Origin: an uncultured Bacteroidales bacterium
GTDB taxonomy: Bacteria > Bacteroidota > Bacteroidia > Bacteroidales > UBA932
DNA length: 48,641 nt
Assembly: GCA_946187975.1 (NCBI GenBank)
Contig: CAMHTE010000004.1
Coordinates: 1 to 48,641, forward strand
Direction of reading: 5' to 3'
This document shows, in pieces, positions 37,572-46,459 of this stretch. Numbering within the stretch: the stretch's first letter is position 1; the number at the start of each line of letters is the position of its first letter. A program made the translations under genes and the position numbers. The notes below the pieces were generated by a model, which made no database searches, was not told the origin of the DNA, and saw only the letters and a program-made list of their open reading frames with translations.

Positions 37572-39662
37572 ATGGCGGATATCAGGAAATTCGTTAAGGA
37601 TCAGTTGTCCGTATGGCCTCTTGCGGCGGCCAATTTCCGCTCGCTCAAGAGTGCGGAATACAGGGAGTTCGACGTGGGCGGCCTGACCGTAAAGGTGCAG
37701 CTGAATCCCTGCCGCATCATTTCTTCCACGGCTGAGGTCGATCCGGCCAGCATTGCGGCACGCCCCTGTTTCCTTTGCGCCGAAAACCGGCCCAAGGAAC
37801 AGTTCCACATCAAGTACGAGGGCAAAAAGAACCGTGAGTACAACATACAGGTCAATCCTTACCCGGTTTTCCGCGACCATCTGGTTGTGGTGCGCGACAC
37901 GCATCTTCCGCAGACTATCTGGCATCACTTCCCGGATATGCTCCTGTTCACGAAGATGTATCAGGACTTTACGGTGTTCTACAACGGTCCGTTCAGCGGT
38001 GCCTCGGCGCCCGACCACCTGCACTTCCAGGCCTGCCCCAGAGGTCTGCTTCCGCTCGAACTGGCTGCAGATGCTGCCCTGGATAAAGCAACTGACGAAC
38101 TTGAGCGTGTGCAGGACGCGAGCCTTTACCAGTTCCACGTCTTCACCCGTGGGGTTTACATACTCAAGGGCACCACTCAGAAATCGATGGCCAAACTCTT
38201 CTACCGCCTGCTGGAATGTTCGCCGCGCAGGGAAGGGGAGGGTGAGCCTCGCTTCAACCTTTATTCCTGGTACAAGAACGGGGAGTTCCGTACAGCCGTG
38301 GTTCTGCGTTCGAACCTGCGCTCGCACCACTATACGGCGATAGGCAAGGAGCATCTGACCATGAGCCCCGGAGCGGCGGATATGGCCGGTTTCTTCATCG
38401 CCCCGAGGGAGGAGGAATTCCGTAAGATAACCCGCGAACAGCTTTCCCGAATGGTCGAGGAGGTTTCCGTCAGCGAGGAGGACGAGGCCCTTGTGCGTTG
38501 GCGTCTCACCCGCACCCAGCCCAAGATAGACGTGGGCATAATGGCGGCATCAGAGATTGAATTCGAGATTATCTCCGACGGTGCCGGCCCTCAGCGTGTG
38601 AGCTGGTGCGACGGCAAAATCAACTACAACGGCATGCTCTATGATGAGCTGACCTTCGATGCTGTAACCCGTTCCACGCTCTTCTCTGAACCCACTTTCA
38701 TCCTCCACGACATGCCCATAGGGATAGATTTCCACTGGCAGCAGAAAATTACCAGGCGCTTCGCCGGACGTCTCCGCTTCATAGTGGAAGGAGACAAGAT
38801 ACGTGCTGTCAACCGTATAGGACTGGAGGATTATCTGTTGAGCGTAATCTCGTCGGAGATGCGCGCGGATGCTCCGCTGGAATTCCTGAAAGCGCACGCC
38901 GTTATTTCGAGGAGCTGGGTGATGAGCAATCTCCGCACCCACGACCGTTTCGATGTATGCGCGGACGATCACTGCCAGCGTTATCAGGGCCTGGACCTTG
39001 CCGTGGGGCAGAACGTCCGGGATGCCGTGGACCGTACCTGGGGCAGCGTGCTGACTTACGACGGAAGCATCTGCGACGCCCGGTATTCCAAATGCTGCGG
39101 CGGGAAGACGGAATTATTCAGCACCTGCTGGGAAGACCGCGACTATCCTTATCTTCAGTCGGTTCCGGACGCTCCGGAGGGAGGGGAGCCGTACTGCTCG
39201 ACCGCAGACGAGGGGATTCTCGGCAAGGCCCTCAATAGTTATGACCTCAAGACCAAGGACTTCTACCGCTGGGAAGAACGTATCGGCCGTTCCGAATTGA
39301 GCGAACTTGTCCGTCGCCGCACCGGTATCGACTTCGGTACTATCGAGTCGCTGGAAGCGGTGGAAAGGGGCCCTTCCGGTCGCATCAAATATCTGAAAAT
39401 CAAAGGTTCCAAGGCGGAGAAGACCATAGGTAAAGAACTTGCCGTCCGCCGTGCCCTGAGCGAGAGCCATCTCAAGAGTTCTGCCTTTGAGATCGAATGG
39501 AAGGGGGACACCTGCATACTTCGCGGAAAAGGATGGGGTCACGGTGTCGGTCTCTGCCAGATAGGTGCCGCCGTCATGGCGGAGAAAGGCTTCAGCTGCG
39601 CTGAAATCCTTGCCCATTATTATCCCGGAACCAAACTGGAGGCGCTTGCCGATGAAAGCTGA
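37572..39662 (+). CDS. DUF4922/HIT-like domain fused to SpoIID/LytB domain
   Basis: N-half 'PCFLCAENRPKEQ', 'GASAPDHLHFQACPRG' (HIT-like HxHxQ); C-half 'YLLSVISSEMRADAPLEFLKAHAVISRSW', 'CADDHCQRYQG', 'GKGWGHGVGLCQIGAAVMA'. Confidence 0.88.
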   Translation: MADIRKFVKDQLSVWPLAAANFRSLKSAEYREFDVGGLTVKVQLNPCRIISSTAEVDPASIAARPCFLCAENRPKEQFHIKYEGKKNREYNIQVNPYPVFRDHLVVVRDTHLPQTIWHHFPDMLLFTKMYQDFTVFYNGPFSGASAPDHLHFQACPRGLLPLELAADAALDKATDELERVQDASLYQFHVFTRGVYILKGTTQKSMAKLFYRLLECSPRREGEGEPRFNLYSWYKNGEFRTAVVLRSNLRSHHYTAIGKEHLTMSPGAADMAGFFIAPREEEFRKITREQLSRMVEEVSVSEEDEALVRWRLTRTQPKIDVGIMAASEIEFEIISDGAGPQRVSWCDGKINYNGMLYDELTFDAVTRSTLFSEPTFILHDMPIGIDFHWQQKITRRFAGRLRFIVEGDKIRAVNRIGLEDYLLSVISSEMRADAPLEFLKAHAVISRSWVMSNLRTHDRFDVCADDHCQRYQGLDLAVGQNVRDAVDRTWGSVLTYDGSICDARYSKCCGGKTELFSTCWEDRDYPYLQSVPDAPEGGEPYCSTADEGILGKALNSYDLKTKDFYRWEERIGRSELSELVRRRTGIDFGTIESLEAVERGPSGRIKYLKIKGSKAEKTIGKELAVRRALSESHLKSSAFEIEWKGDTCILRGKGWGHGVGLCQIGAAVMAEKGFSCAEILAHYYPGTKLEALADES

Positions 39663-40923
39663 GCGTACTCCATGGTTGTGGGTGCCTACCCTCTACTTTG
39701 CGGAAGGCATTCCTTACTTCATCGTTAACGTCATATCGGTAACGATGTTCAAACGGCTCGGCATGTCCAATGCAGACCTTGCGATGTACACCAGCCTTCT
39801 CTACCTGCCATGGGTTATCAAGCCCCTGTGGAGTCCCATGGTGGACGTTGTACGCACCAAACGCTGGTGGATAATAGCCATGCAGGCACTGCTGGTGGTG
39901 TGTTTCGGTCTGCTGGCCACATCGCTTCCGCGTAGGACCGGGGAGCCTATGCCGGCTTTTGTGTGGCCACTCGTGCTCTTCTATATTTCGGCCATGCTGT
40001 CGGCCACTCACGACATTGCCGCAGACGGTTATTACATGCTGGCCCTCGACGCCCACAGGCAGAGCCTTTTCGTCGGAATACGCAGTACATTCTACCGTAT
40101 CTCTTCCGTCTTCGGACAGGGGGTGATAGTGGTGGTGGCCGGGCTCCTTGAACTCCGGTTCGGCGATATTCCGAAAGCCTGGACCATAACGATGCTCATG
40201 GCATCCGCCCTGCTGTGCCTTATGGTCGTGTGGCATGCGGCGGTTCTTCCCAAAGTGGAGAAGGCCTCCCCGGAGGCCGGGACAAAACGCAGCGTGGGAG
40301 CTGCGTTCGGAAGTTTCTTCCGGAAGGACGGCATATGGTTGGCCCTTGTGTTCATGCTGCTTTTCCGTCTGCCGGAGGCGCTTTCCGTGAAGATGCTGAC
40401 GCCTTTCCTGCTGGACGGAAGGGAACTTGGCGGGCTGGGTCTTACGACCACACAGTCCGGACTTGTTTACGGGACTGTGGGTGTCATCGCACTTACCATA
40501 GGAGGGATAATAGGAGGAATATTCTCCGCAAAGGTCGGTCTTCGCAAGTCGCTCTGGCCCATGGCATTGAGCCTTGCCCTGCCCTGTGCGGTGTATCTTT
40601 ACATGGCCGCGTTCCAACCGGAGAACATAGCGGTGGTTTACGCCTGCGTGGCCATCGACCAGTTCGGCTATGGCTTCGGTTTCACGGCTTACATGCTATA
40701 TATGATTTATTTCTCGGAAGGGGAGTACAAAACCTCGCATTACGCCATCTGCACTGCCTTCATGGCCCTCAGCATGATGCTTCCCGGCTTCTTTGCCGGC
40801 ATGATCCAGGAGGCTCTGGGCTATACTGGATTCTTTGTGCTTGTGATGGTCTGCTGCCTGGCAACCGTAGCCGTTACGGCCCTGCTTCCTTCACGTATTA
40901 ACCCGTCTTTCGGTAAAAAGTAG
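39652..40923 (+). CDS. MFS transporter, AmpG-like
   Basis: 'PTLYFAEGIPYFIVNVISVTMFKRLGMSNADLAMYTSLLYLPWVIKPLWSPMVD', 12-TM pattern; overlaps the previous gene by 11 nt. Confidence 0.85.
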   Translation: MKAERTPWLWVPTLYFAEGIPYFIVNVISVTMFKRLGMSNADLAMYTSLLYLPWVIKPLWSPMVDVVRTKRWWIIAMQALLVVCFGLLATSLPRRTGEPMPAFVWPLVLFYISAMLSATHDIAADGYYMLALDAHRQSLFVGIRSTFYRISSVFGQGVIVVVAGLLELRFGDIPKAWTITMLMASALLCLMVVWHAAVLPKVEKASPEAGTKRSVGAAFGSFFRKDGIWLALVFMLLFRLPEALSVKMLTPFLLDGRELGGLGLTTTQSGLVYGTVGVIALTIGGIIGGIFSAKVGLRKSLWPMALSLALPCAVYLYMAAFQPENIAVVYACVAIDQFGYGFGFTAYMLYMIYFSEGEYKTSHYAICTAFMALSMMLPGFFAGMIQEALGYTGFFVLVMVCCLATVAVTALLPSRINPSFGKK

Positions 40924-40998
40924 TAAAATTACGGCACGGAATGTGCTATTGTTGCATCTGATAACAAAGAACAAGTTGAACTAAAACTAATGAGCATT

Positions 40999-42381
40999 AT
41001 GAAAGCATTCCTCAAATATGCGATGACCGCCGCGGCAGTCGTGGCGCTCGCACTGACCCCGTGTAGCATAAATGCCCAGACCCGCAGCGGCGGAAGCAGC
41101 CGCTCCAATTCGACGTCGACGAGCCGATCCTCGTCGTCATCTTCTTCGAGCAGGGCTTCTTCGTCCTCGTCGAGCAGATCGTCCTCGACGGCCACCCGTT
41201 CGTCTTCGTCGACGAGGTCTTCCTCTTCGTCAACCCGTTCGGGAGGCAGTTCCGTCACGAGGTCCTCTTCCAGCTCCAGCAGATCTTCTGCGAGCAAATC
41301 ATCTGCCAGCAAGTCTTCGCCGCAGTCCCAGTCGCCTTCGAGGGCCCAGGGAGGTACGGTGAGCCGTTCCGGCGGAAGTTCTAAGAGCGCCGGCACCAGG
41401 AGCAGCAGTTCTTCTACTGCTTCGAAGAATGTCAAACCTGCCGACAAGCCCGCCAATAAGCCTGCAGCCGACAAACCTGCAAGCCGCAACAAAGGCAGCA
41501 ATGTCAGTAGTCATGGAACGGGCGGAAACCGCGGATACAACACCGGTAACAGCTACAGCCGCCAGACCGCCGGAGCTCCCGGCCAGGTGCGCTTCGATAA
41601 GCACGGCCACAGGGTTGCTCCCAAGCACCGTCCTGCGATGGCTTACGACCGTCCCGGTCATTTCTACAGCCGCACTCCTCACTACTACGGTTACAGGGTG
41701 ACATGGCTTCCCCGTTATGACCGTTACCGTTACTGGGGCCGCGACTACTACTATTACAATGGCATATACTATCGTTTCCTCAACGATATCTACTATGTGA
41801 CCCGTCCTCCTTACGGTATCCTGTTCAACAGGGCCCTGTACGAGCTGGAACTCGACGTGCTGCACTTTGCTTACTACAACAATGTGTATCGTACTTACAA
41901 TACCGTTAACAGCAACTACGCGACCATCAACGAGCAGAACCGCATAATAGCGGAGAACAACGCCACCATAGCCTCCCAGAACGCAACTATCGCTGCGCAG
42001 AACGCTGCAATAGCCCAGAACGCTGCAACTCAGTCGGCACAGGCATCTGCAGCCGCCAAGAGTCCTGAGGTGGATATGAACACGCTCAAGTCCTATGCGT
42101 CGTACCAGCTTGCCACCAAACTCGGACTCGTTCAGAGTTTCGCTGCCAACGGGCAGGAGTATTACTACGATGACGGAGTGTTCTTTGTAGCTAGTGACGA
42201 CGGGCAGTACAAAGTTATAGTGCCTCCTGCCGGAGCCCTTATCAAGGCCCTGCCCGAAGACTACGAGACCGTTACCCTTGCCGACGGCAACGAGTACTAC
42301 AAGGTGGACGATACCATCTATAGGATGAGCGTCTCCGACGGAGTTCCTTACTTCGAAGTAATAGGACAGCTTCCGGAATAA
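40999..42381 (+). CDS. Secreted Ser/Arg-rich low-complexity protein with C-terminal DUF6515-like domain
   Basis: Signal peptide, Ser-rich tract, Lys/Pro/Ala linker, Tyr-rich domain 'YWGRDYYYYNGIYYRFLNDIYYVTRPPYG', C-terminal 'YYYDDGVFFV..DDGQYKVIVPPAGALIKALPEDYETV'. Confidence 0.8.
   Translation: MKAFLKYAMTAAAVVALALTPCSINAQTRSGGSSRSNSTSTSRSSSSSSSSRASSSSSSRSSSTATRSSSSTRSSSSSTRSGGSSVTRSSSSSSRSSASKSSASKSSPQSQSPSRAQGGTVSRSGGSSKSAGTRSSSSSTASKNVKPADKPANKPAADKPASRNKGSNVSSHGTGGNRGYNTGNSYSRQTAGAPGQVRFDKHGHRVAPKHRPAMAYDRPGHFYSRTPHYYGYRVTWLPRYDRYRYWGRDYYYYNGIYYRFLNDIYYVTRPPYGILFNRALYELELDVLHFAYYNNVYRTYNTVNSNYATINEQNRIIAENNATIASQNATIAAQNAAIAQNAATQSAQASAAAKSPEVDMNTLKSYASYQLATKLGLVQSFAANGQEYYYDDGVFFVASDDGQYKVIVPPAGALIKALPEDYETVTLADGNEYYKVDDTIYRMSVSDGVPYFEVIGQLPE
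41087..41430 (+). repeat. Low-complexity serine-codon tract (tcg/tct/tcc/agc) within the DUF6515-like gene
   Basis: Encodes TRSGGSSRSNSTSTSRSSSSSSSSRASSSSSSRSSSTATRSSSSTRSS... Confidence 0.8.
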
Positions 42382-42410
42382 TCCGTAACCTGTCCTGTCG
42401 GACCTCTCAA

Positions 42411-42442
42411 CCCCCTGCACCCCCTTGCAGGGGGATTTTTTC
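42411..42442 (+). terminator. Intrinsic terminator after the DUF6515-like gene
   Basis: ccccctgca-cccctt... stem with tgcaggggg (42426-42434), then attttttc. Confidence 0.85.
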
Positions 42443-42513
42443 GGCCCGGACATGCCTTCTGACGGAGGCCGCCCGATTAAACAGAAATAATCAACGAATA
42501 AAGACTGAATATA

Positions 42514-43887
42514 GTGGCTAAGTTTATCAAAGAACCTGCACGTGAGATACCCGTAAGGGCGGAAGTGGATGTGCTCGTGGTGGGAGGAGGTCCTGCCGGA
42601 CTCATGGCTGCGCAGTCGGCTGCGCTGGTGCCCGGAACGAGCGTGATGCTGATAGAAAACCGTGGTTCGCTGGGCGGCAACATGACCCAGGGCCTGCCGT
42701 TGCTGGGTTTTCTCGGCCGCAAGGGCAACGAGGTCATCAAGGGCCTGCCGTTAAAGTTCGTGGAGCGTCTGCGTGAGAGGGGACAGGCTACGCACCACCG
42801 TGCCTGCCCGTTGCATGTGAGCCTTACGATGATTGATCCCGAAGGCACGAAGCTTCTCGCCTGGGAAATCATGGAGGAGTGCGGCGTGAAGGTGCTGATG
42901 TACGTGATGTTCGTGGACGCTATAGTCGAGGATGGCAAGATAAAAGGGGTTATAATTGAGTCCAAGAAGGGCCGTGAGGCGATTCTCGCGAAGACTGTCA
43001 TCGACTGCACCGGCGACGGTGACGTGGCATTCCGTGCAGGGGTTCCTATGGCCTACGGCAACGAAAAGGGCATAGCCCAGCCTCCTACCCTGATGTTCTC
43101 CATGCGCGGCGTGGACTCCCGAAAGCTCCGCGATGCCGTGGCCGACCATCCTGAGATTTACGACATCGACTTCATACCTAACGAGTTCTTCCGCTCTGAC
43201 GACAACTGCACAATGGTTGGATTCCGCAACCAGATCAAGCAGGCCCGCGAGGCTGGTTACAAACTGCCGGTTGAACGTACCATATTCATGACCGGCATGG
43301 CGCCCGACGAGTGGTGGGTGAATATGTCCCGCGTGAATGGCATAGACGCGACCGACCCCGAGCAGTATACCCGCGGTGAAGAGGTGTGCATAAAGCAAAA
43401 CGCGGAGATCGTACGCTATCTCAAGGCATATATCCCCGGCTTCGAGAACGCCTACATGGACCGCGTGGCTCCATTCATGGGCATACGCGAAACACGCCGC
43501 ATAATAGGAGAATACGTACTTACGGAGCAGGATATCTTCGACTGCGCCCGCTTCCCGGATGCCATCGGTGTTGCCGCGTATCCTGTCGATCTGCACCATC
43601 CCGTCGGAGGTGACTGTACGCTGATGTGGTGCCCCGACTGCTACGATATTCCGTACCGCAGTCTCGTGCCGCAAAAGGTGGATGGCCTGCTGTGCGCCGG
43701 CCGTAACATATCGGCGACGCATCTCGCGCTGGCGTCCGTGCGTGTCATGGGCCCTGCGATGTGCCTCGGCGAGGCTGCGGGCAAGGCGGCGGCTCTTTCT
43801 GTGAAAGCGGGCGTAGAGCCCCGTGCACTGGACGTGGCTAAACTTCAGGATGCCCTGCGCGCGGAAGGAGTATATTTCCGCGATTAG
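42514..43887 (+). CDS. FAD-dependent oxidoreductase
   Basis: 'VDVLVVGGGPAGLMAAQSAALVPG', 'IDCTGDGDVAFRAGVPM', 'DGLLCAGRNISATHLALASVRVMGPAMCLGEAAGKAAAL'; GTG start. Confidence 0.92.
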   Translation: MAKFIKEPAREIPVRAEVDVLVVGGGPAGLMAAQSAALVPGTSVMLIENRGSLGGNMTQGLPLLGFLGRKGNEVIKGLPLKFVERLRERGQATHHRACPLHVSLTMIDPEGTKLLAWEIMEECGVKVLMYVMFVDAIVEDGKIKGVIIESKKGREAILAKTVIDCTGDGDVAFRAGVPMAYGNEKGIAQPPTLMFSMRGVDSRKLRDAVADHPEIYDIDFIPNEFFRSDDNCTMVGFRNQIKQAREAGYKLPVERTIFMTGMAPDEWWVNMSRVNGIDATDPEQYTRGEEVCIKQNAEIVRYLKAYIPGFENAYMDRVAPFMGIRETRRIIGEYVLTEQDIFDCARFPDAIGVAAYPVDLHHPVGGDCTLMWCPDCYDIPYRSLVPQKVDGLLCAGRNISATHLALASVRVMGPAMCLGEAAGKAAALSVKAGVEPRALDVAKLQDALRAEGVYFRD

Positions 43888-44645
43888 AGTATTTCCTTAT
43901 ATGTTCTTTGGAGGGCGCTTGGATCGCCTGAAGAGATAAGTTCCACACCGGGATGTTCATCGGACATCCCGATGTTTTTTTCTGCCATTACCTGCAGAAG
44001 CCTTGCCGCTACGGCGGGGGCAGGGTCGATGAATTCCACTTCAGGATGTCCAAGGTCTGAGGCTACTTTCTGAAGGACCGGGAGGAGGAAGGGATAATGA
44101 GTGCATCCGAGCACTATGCGGTCTGCACCCTGCTGCAGGAGGGGGGCGAGGCTGGCACTCACGGTCTTTTCGGCTTCCGGGCCTTCAAGATGGCCGCTCT
44201 CAACGAGCTCCACGAATCCGCGGCCCACCTGTTCCTCTATCCGTACGTCGGTGGCGAAGCGGTCCTTGATGTCGAGGTATTTGCTCCCTTTCAGGGTTCC
44301 TGCCGTTGCGAGTACGCCTATGACTCCGGTTATGGTGCCGAGGGCGGCTGGTTTAACCGCCGGTTCCATGCCTATGAAGGGGATGTCGTACTCTTGCCTC
44401 AGCATCGCGATGGCAGCGGATGTGGCGGTGTTACATGCAAGGACCATCACCTGAACTCCTCTTTTCAGGAAGAAGTCTGTGATGAAGCGGAGACGCTCCT
44501 GTATGAATTCCGGACTTTTCTCGCCGTAAGGACAGTTGGCGTTGTCTGAATAATAGATGAACCGGCCCTGCGGAAGGACTTTGCGGATCTCCCTGAAAAC
44601 AGAGAGACCGCCTACGCCAGAATCCATAATGCCGATCGAAGCCAT
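43884..44645 (-). CDS. murI: Glutamate racemase
   Basis: 'IGIMDSGVGGLSVFREI', 'VLACNTATSAAI', 'VLGCTHYPFLLPVL'; ATG 44645. Confidence 0.95.
   Translation of the reverse strand: MASIGIMDSGVGGLSVFREIRKVLPQGRFIYYSDNANCPYGEKSPEFIQERLRFITDFFLKRGVQVMVLACNTATSAAIAMLRQEYDIPFIGMEPAVKPAALGTITGVIGVLATAGTLKGSKYLDIKDRFATDVRIEEQVGRGFVELVESGHLEGPEAEKTVSASLAPLLQQGADRIVLGCTHYPFLLPVLQKVASDLGHPEVEFIDPAPAVAARLLQVMAEKNIGMSDEHPGVELISSGDPSALQRTYKEIL
43949..43981 (+). terminator. Plus-strand intrinsic terminator inside the 3' part of murI
   Basis: cgggatgt (43949-43956)-tcatcgg-acatcccg (43964-43971), atg, then seven Ts; downstream of the FAD oxidoreductase stop. Confidence 0.65.
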
Positions 44646-44651
44646 CAGATG

Positions 44652-44680
44652 CAAAAATACAAAAAACATCGCTATCTTTG
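44652..44680. promoter_or_regulatory. Divergent murI/glycosyltransferase -7 boxes: TATTTTTG (minus, 44652-44659) and TATCTTTG (plus, 44673-44680)
   Basis: Minus box ends 6 nt before ATG 44645; plus box ends 8 nt before GTG 44689. Confidence 0.65.
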
Positions 44681-44688
44681 TATCTGCC

Positions 44689-45609
44689 GTGAAAGATTGC
44701 CAGGTAAGTGCCGTAATAGTATGCATGGACAGGCCGGAAACCCTTTATCCGTGCCTGGAGAGTATTTTGCATCAGAACGTTACGCCCATAGACATATGGG
44801 TGGTCGCCTATATGTTCTCGGCTGAACACCTTGCGGCCCTCCGGAAGGATTACCCTTCCATCCATATAGTGGAGAGCAATGAGCGCCGCGGTTTCGCCGC
44901 AAACAATAACCTGGCGTTGAAGCAGATAAACACCGAATACGTGTTCGTTGTGAACGACGACACCGACCAGTACATGCCCGTGGTGGATTTACTGCTGGAA
45001 GACATGCGGCATCTGCCCTCAAACGTAGCGGCCGTGTCGCCAATGATAGTATTTGCGGACGGTAATGTGCAGACATGCGGCCGTGCGCCCTGGACGGCAT
45101 GGCGGTGGATGAAGCATTATCTCCATTTCGGGGATGAGACGCGACGTACTAAGTGGACGATGCAGCCGGGGCTCTTCCGGACTTGGACCCTGAACGGTGC
45201 CTGCTTCCTTGCAAGGACCGACGCCTTCCGTGCGGCGGGGTGGTTCGACGAAACCTATGTATTCACCCCGGAAGACATAGCCCTCGGTCATACTTTCAAC
45301 GACATGGGCATGGAAGTCTATGCCGATGCGGATGTGGTAATCACGCATTATGCCGGAAGCACAGTTTCGAATATGGAACCTGTTATAAAGCCGATACGGA
45401 TAGCCGGTTCGCTGATTTTCTATTCCCGCGGGTCCCGGATCAGGAAGACGCTGCTGGCATGTTTCGCCTGGAGCGTTGAGGCTGCGCGTTATGCGAAATA
45501 CACCGTGCTCGGATGCCACAGCGACCGCGACCGTATTATGAAGGAAACCGCACGCAACGTAATGAAGGCGGTCTCCTCCGGCAAGACGCCAATAGAGCTG
45601 TTCAAATGA
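44689..45609 (+). CDS. Glycosyltransferase family 2 protein
   Basis: 'VSAVIVCMDRPETLYPCLESILHQ', 'VVNDDT', 'GACFLARTDAFRAAGWFDETYVFTPEDIALG'; GTG at 44689 is the likely start. Confidence 0.88.
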   Translation: MKDCQVSAVIVCMDRPETLYPCLESILHQNVTPIDIWVVAYMFSAEHLAALRKDYPSIHIVESNERRGFAANNNLALKQINTEYVFVVNDDTDQYMPVVDLLLEDMRHLPSNVAAVSPMIVFADGNVQTCGRAPWTAWRWMKHYLHFGDETRRTKWTMQPGLFRTWTLNGACFLARTDAFRAAGWFDETYVFTPEDIALGHTFNDMGMEVYADADVVITHYAGSTVSNMEPVIKPIRIAGSLIFYSRGSRIRKTLLACFAWSVEAARYAKYTVLGCHSDRDRIMKETARNVMKAVSSGKTPIELFK

Positions 45610-46457
45610 AGATCCTGGCCATAATAGTGACTTACAACGGGATGCGGTGGATAGATCGCTGCCTCGGCAGCGTATATGCATCGGAATGCCCGCTGGACGC
45701 TTTTGTGGCGGATAACGATTCTTCGGACGGAACTGCCGGCTACGTGGAGGAGCATTTCCCCAAGGCGGTGCTGGTCCGGAACGCTTCCAACCTCGGATTC
45801 GCAGATGGCAACAATCAGGGCTTCCGTTATGCGCTGGAGCATGGTTACGACTATGTGTACCTGCTCAATCAGGACGCATGGCTGGATCCGGATACTGTGG
45901 CTGAGCTGGTGCGGGTGCATGTTGCTCATCCGGAATTCGGCATACTCAGCCCGAATCAGTTCCAGGCGGATGGAAAAACATTTAACCCCGTGTTTGAGAA
46001 GGAGGTTATACCCTCCAGGAGGGAAGTTGCCGGTATGCCTGAGCTCTCTTCGGTGCCCTTTATAATGGCGGCGCACTGGTTTATGCCGACTGATAGTCTC
46101 CGCAAGGTGGGGCTTTTCGCTGAGCTCTTCCCGATTTACGGCAACGACGACGATTATTGCCATCGTGTGCTGTACCATGGACTGAAACTGGGAGTTGTCG
46201 CTACGGCAAGAGGGATTCACGATAAACAGTACGGACCTGTCAGCGTGGAGCAGAAGGTTTACCGCAATTATTATATGGGTAGCCTGGTGTCACTTGCCGA
46301 TCCCCGCAGACCTTGGTGCCTTTCCGCTGTTTACGTAATTGCGCTTACACTTGTGAAAATGTTACGTTACCAGTCTTTTCTGCCTTTGCGCTATTTCGTT
46401 CGCATTTTCGGTAAAGAAGACAGGAGAGCGGTCCGTAAATTAAGGAGGCAGGCGTAG
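45606..46457 (+). CDS. Glycosyltransferase family 2 protein
   Basis: 'MKILAIIVTYNGMRWIDRCLGSVYAS', 'ADNDSSDGTAGYV', 'NLGFADGNNQGFRYAL', 'NQDAW'; 4-nt overlap with the previous gene. Confidence 0.93.
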   Translation: MKILAIIVTYNGMRWIDRCLGSVYASECPLDAFVADNDSSDGTAGYVEEHFPKAVLVRNASNLGFADGNNQGFRYALEHGYDYVYLLNQDAWLDPDTVAELVRVHVAHPEFGILSPNQFQADGKTFNPVFEKEVIPSRREVAGMPELSSVPFIMAAHWFMPTDSLRKVGLFAELFPIYGNDDDYCHRVLYHGLKLGVVATARGIHDKQYGPVSVEQKVYRNYYMGSLVSLADPRRPWCLSAVYVIALTLVKMLRYQSFLPLRYFVRIFGKEDRRAVRKLRRQA

Positions 46458-46459
46458 CT

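Noticed and set aside
39592-40617. 341-aa minus-strand ORF
   Set aside because: Antisense to the AmpG-like MFS gene; no hydrophobic or domain pattern of its own.
40929-41501. 190-aa Leu/Glu/Asp-rich minus-strand ORF
   Set aside because: Direct reverse reading of the serine-codon tract; low complexity, no start context.
41299-42453. 384-aa minus-strand ORF
   Set aside because: Antisense to the DUF6515-like gene; Val-rich shadow frame crossing a terminator.
42751-43722. 323-aa minus-strand ORF
   Set aside because: Antisense to the FAD oxidoreductase; no motifs.
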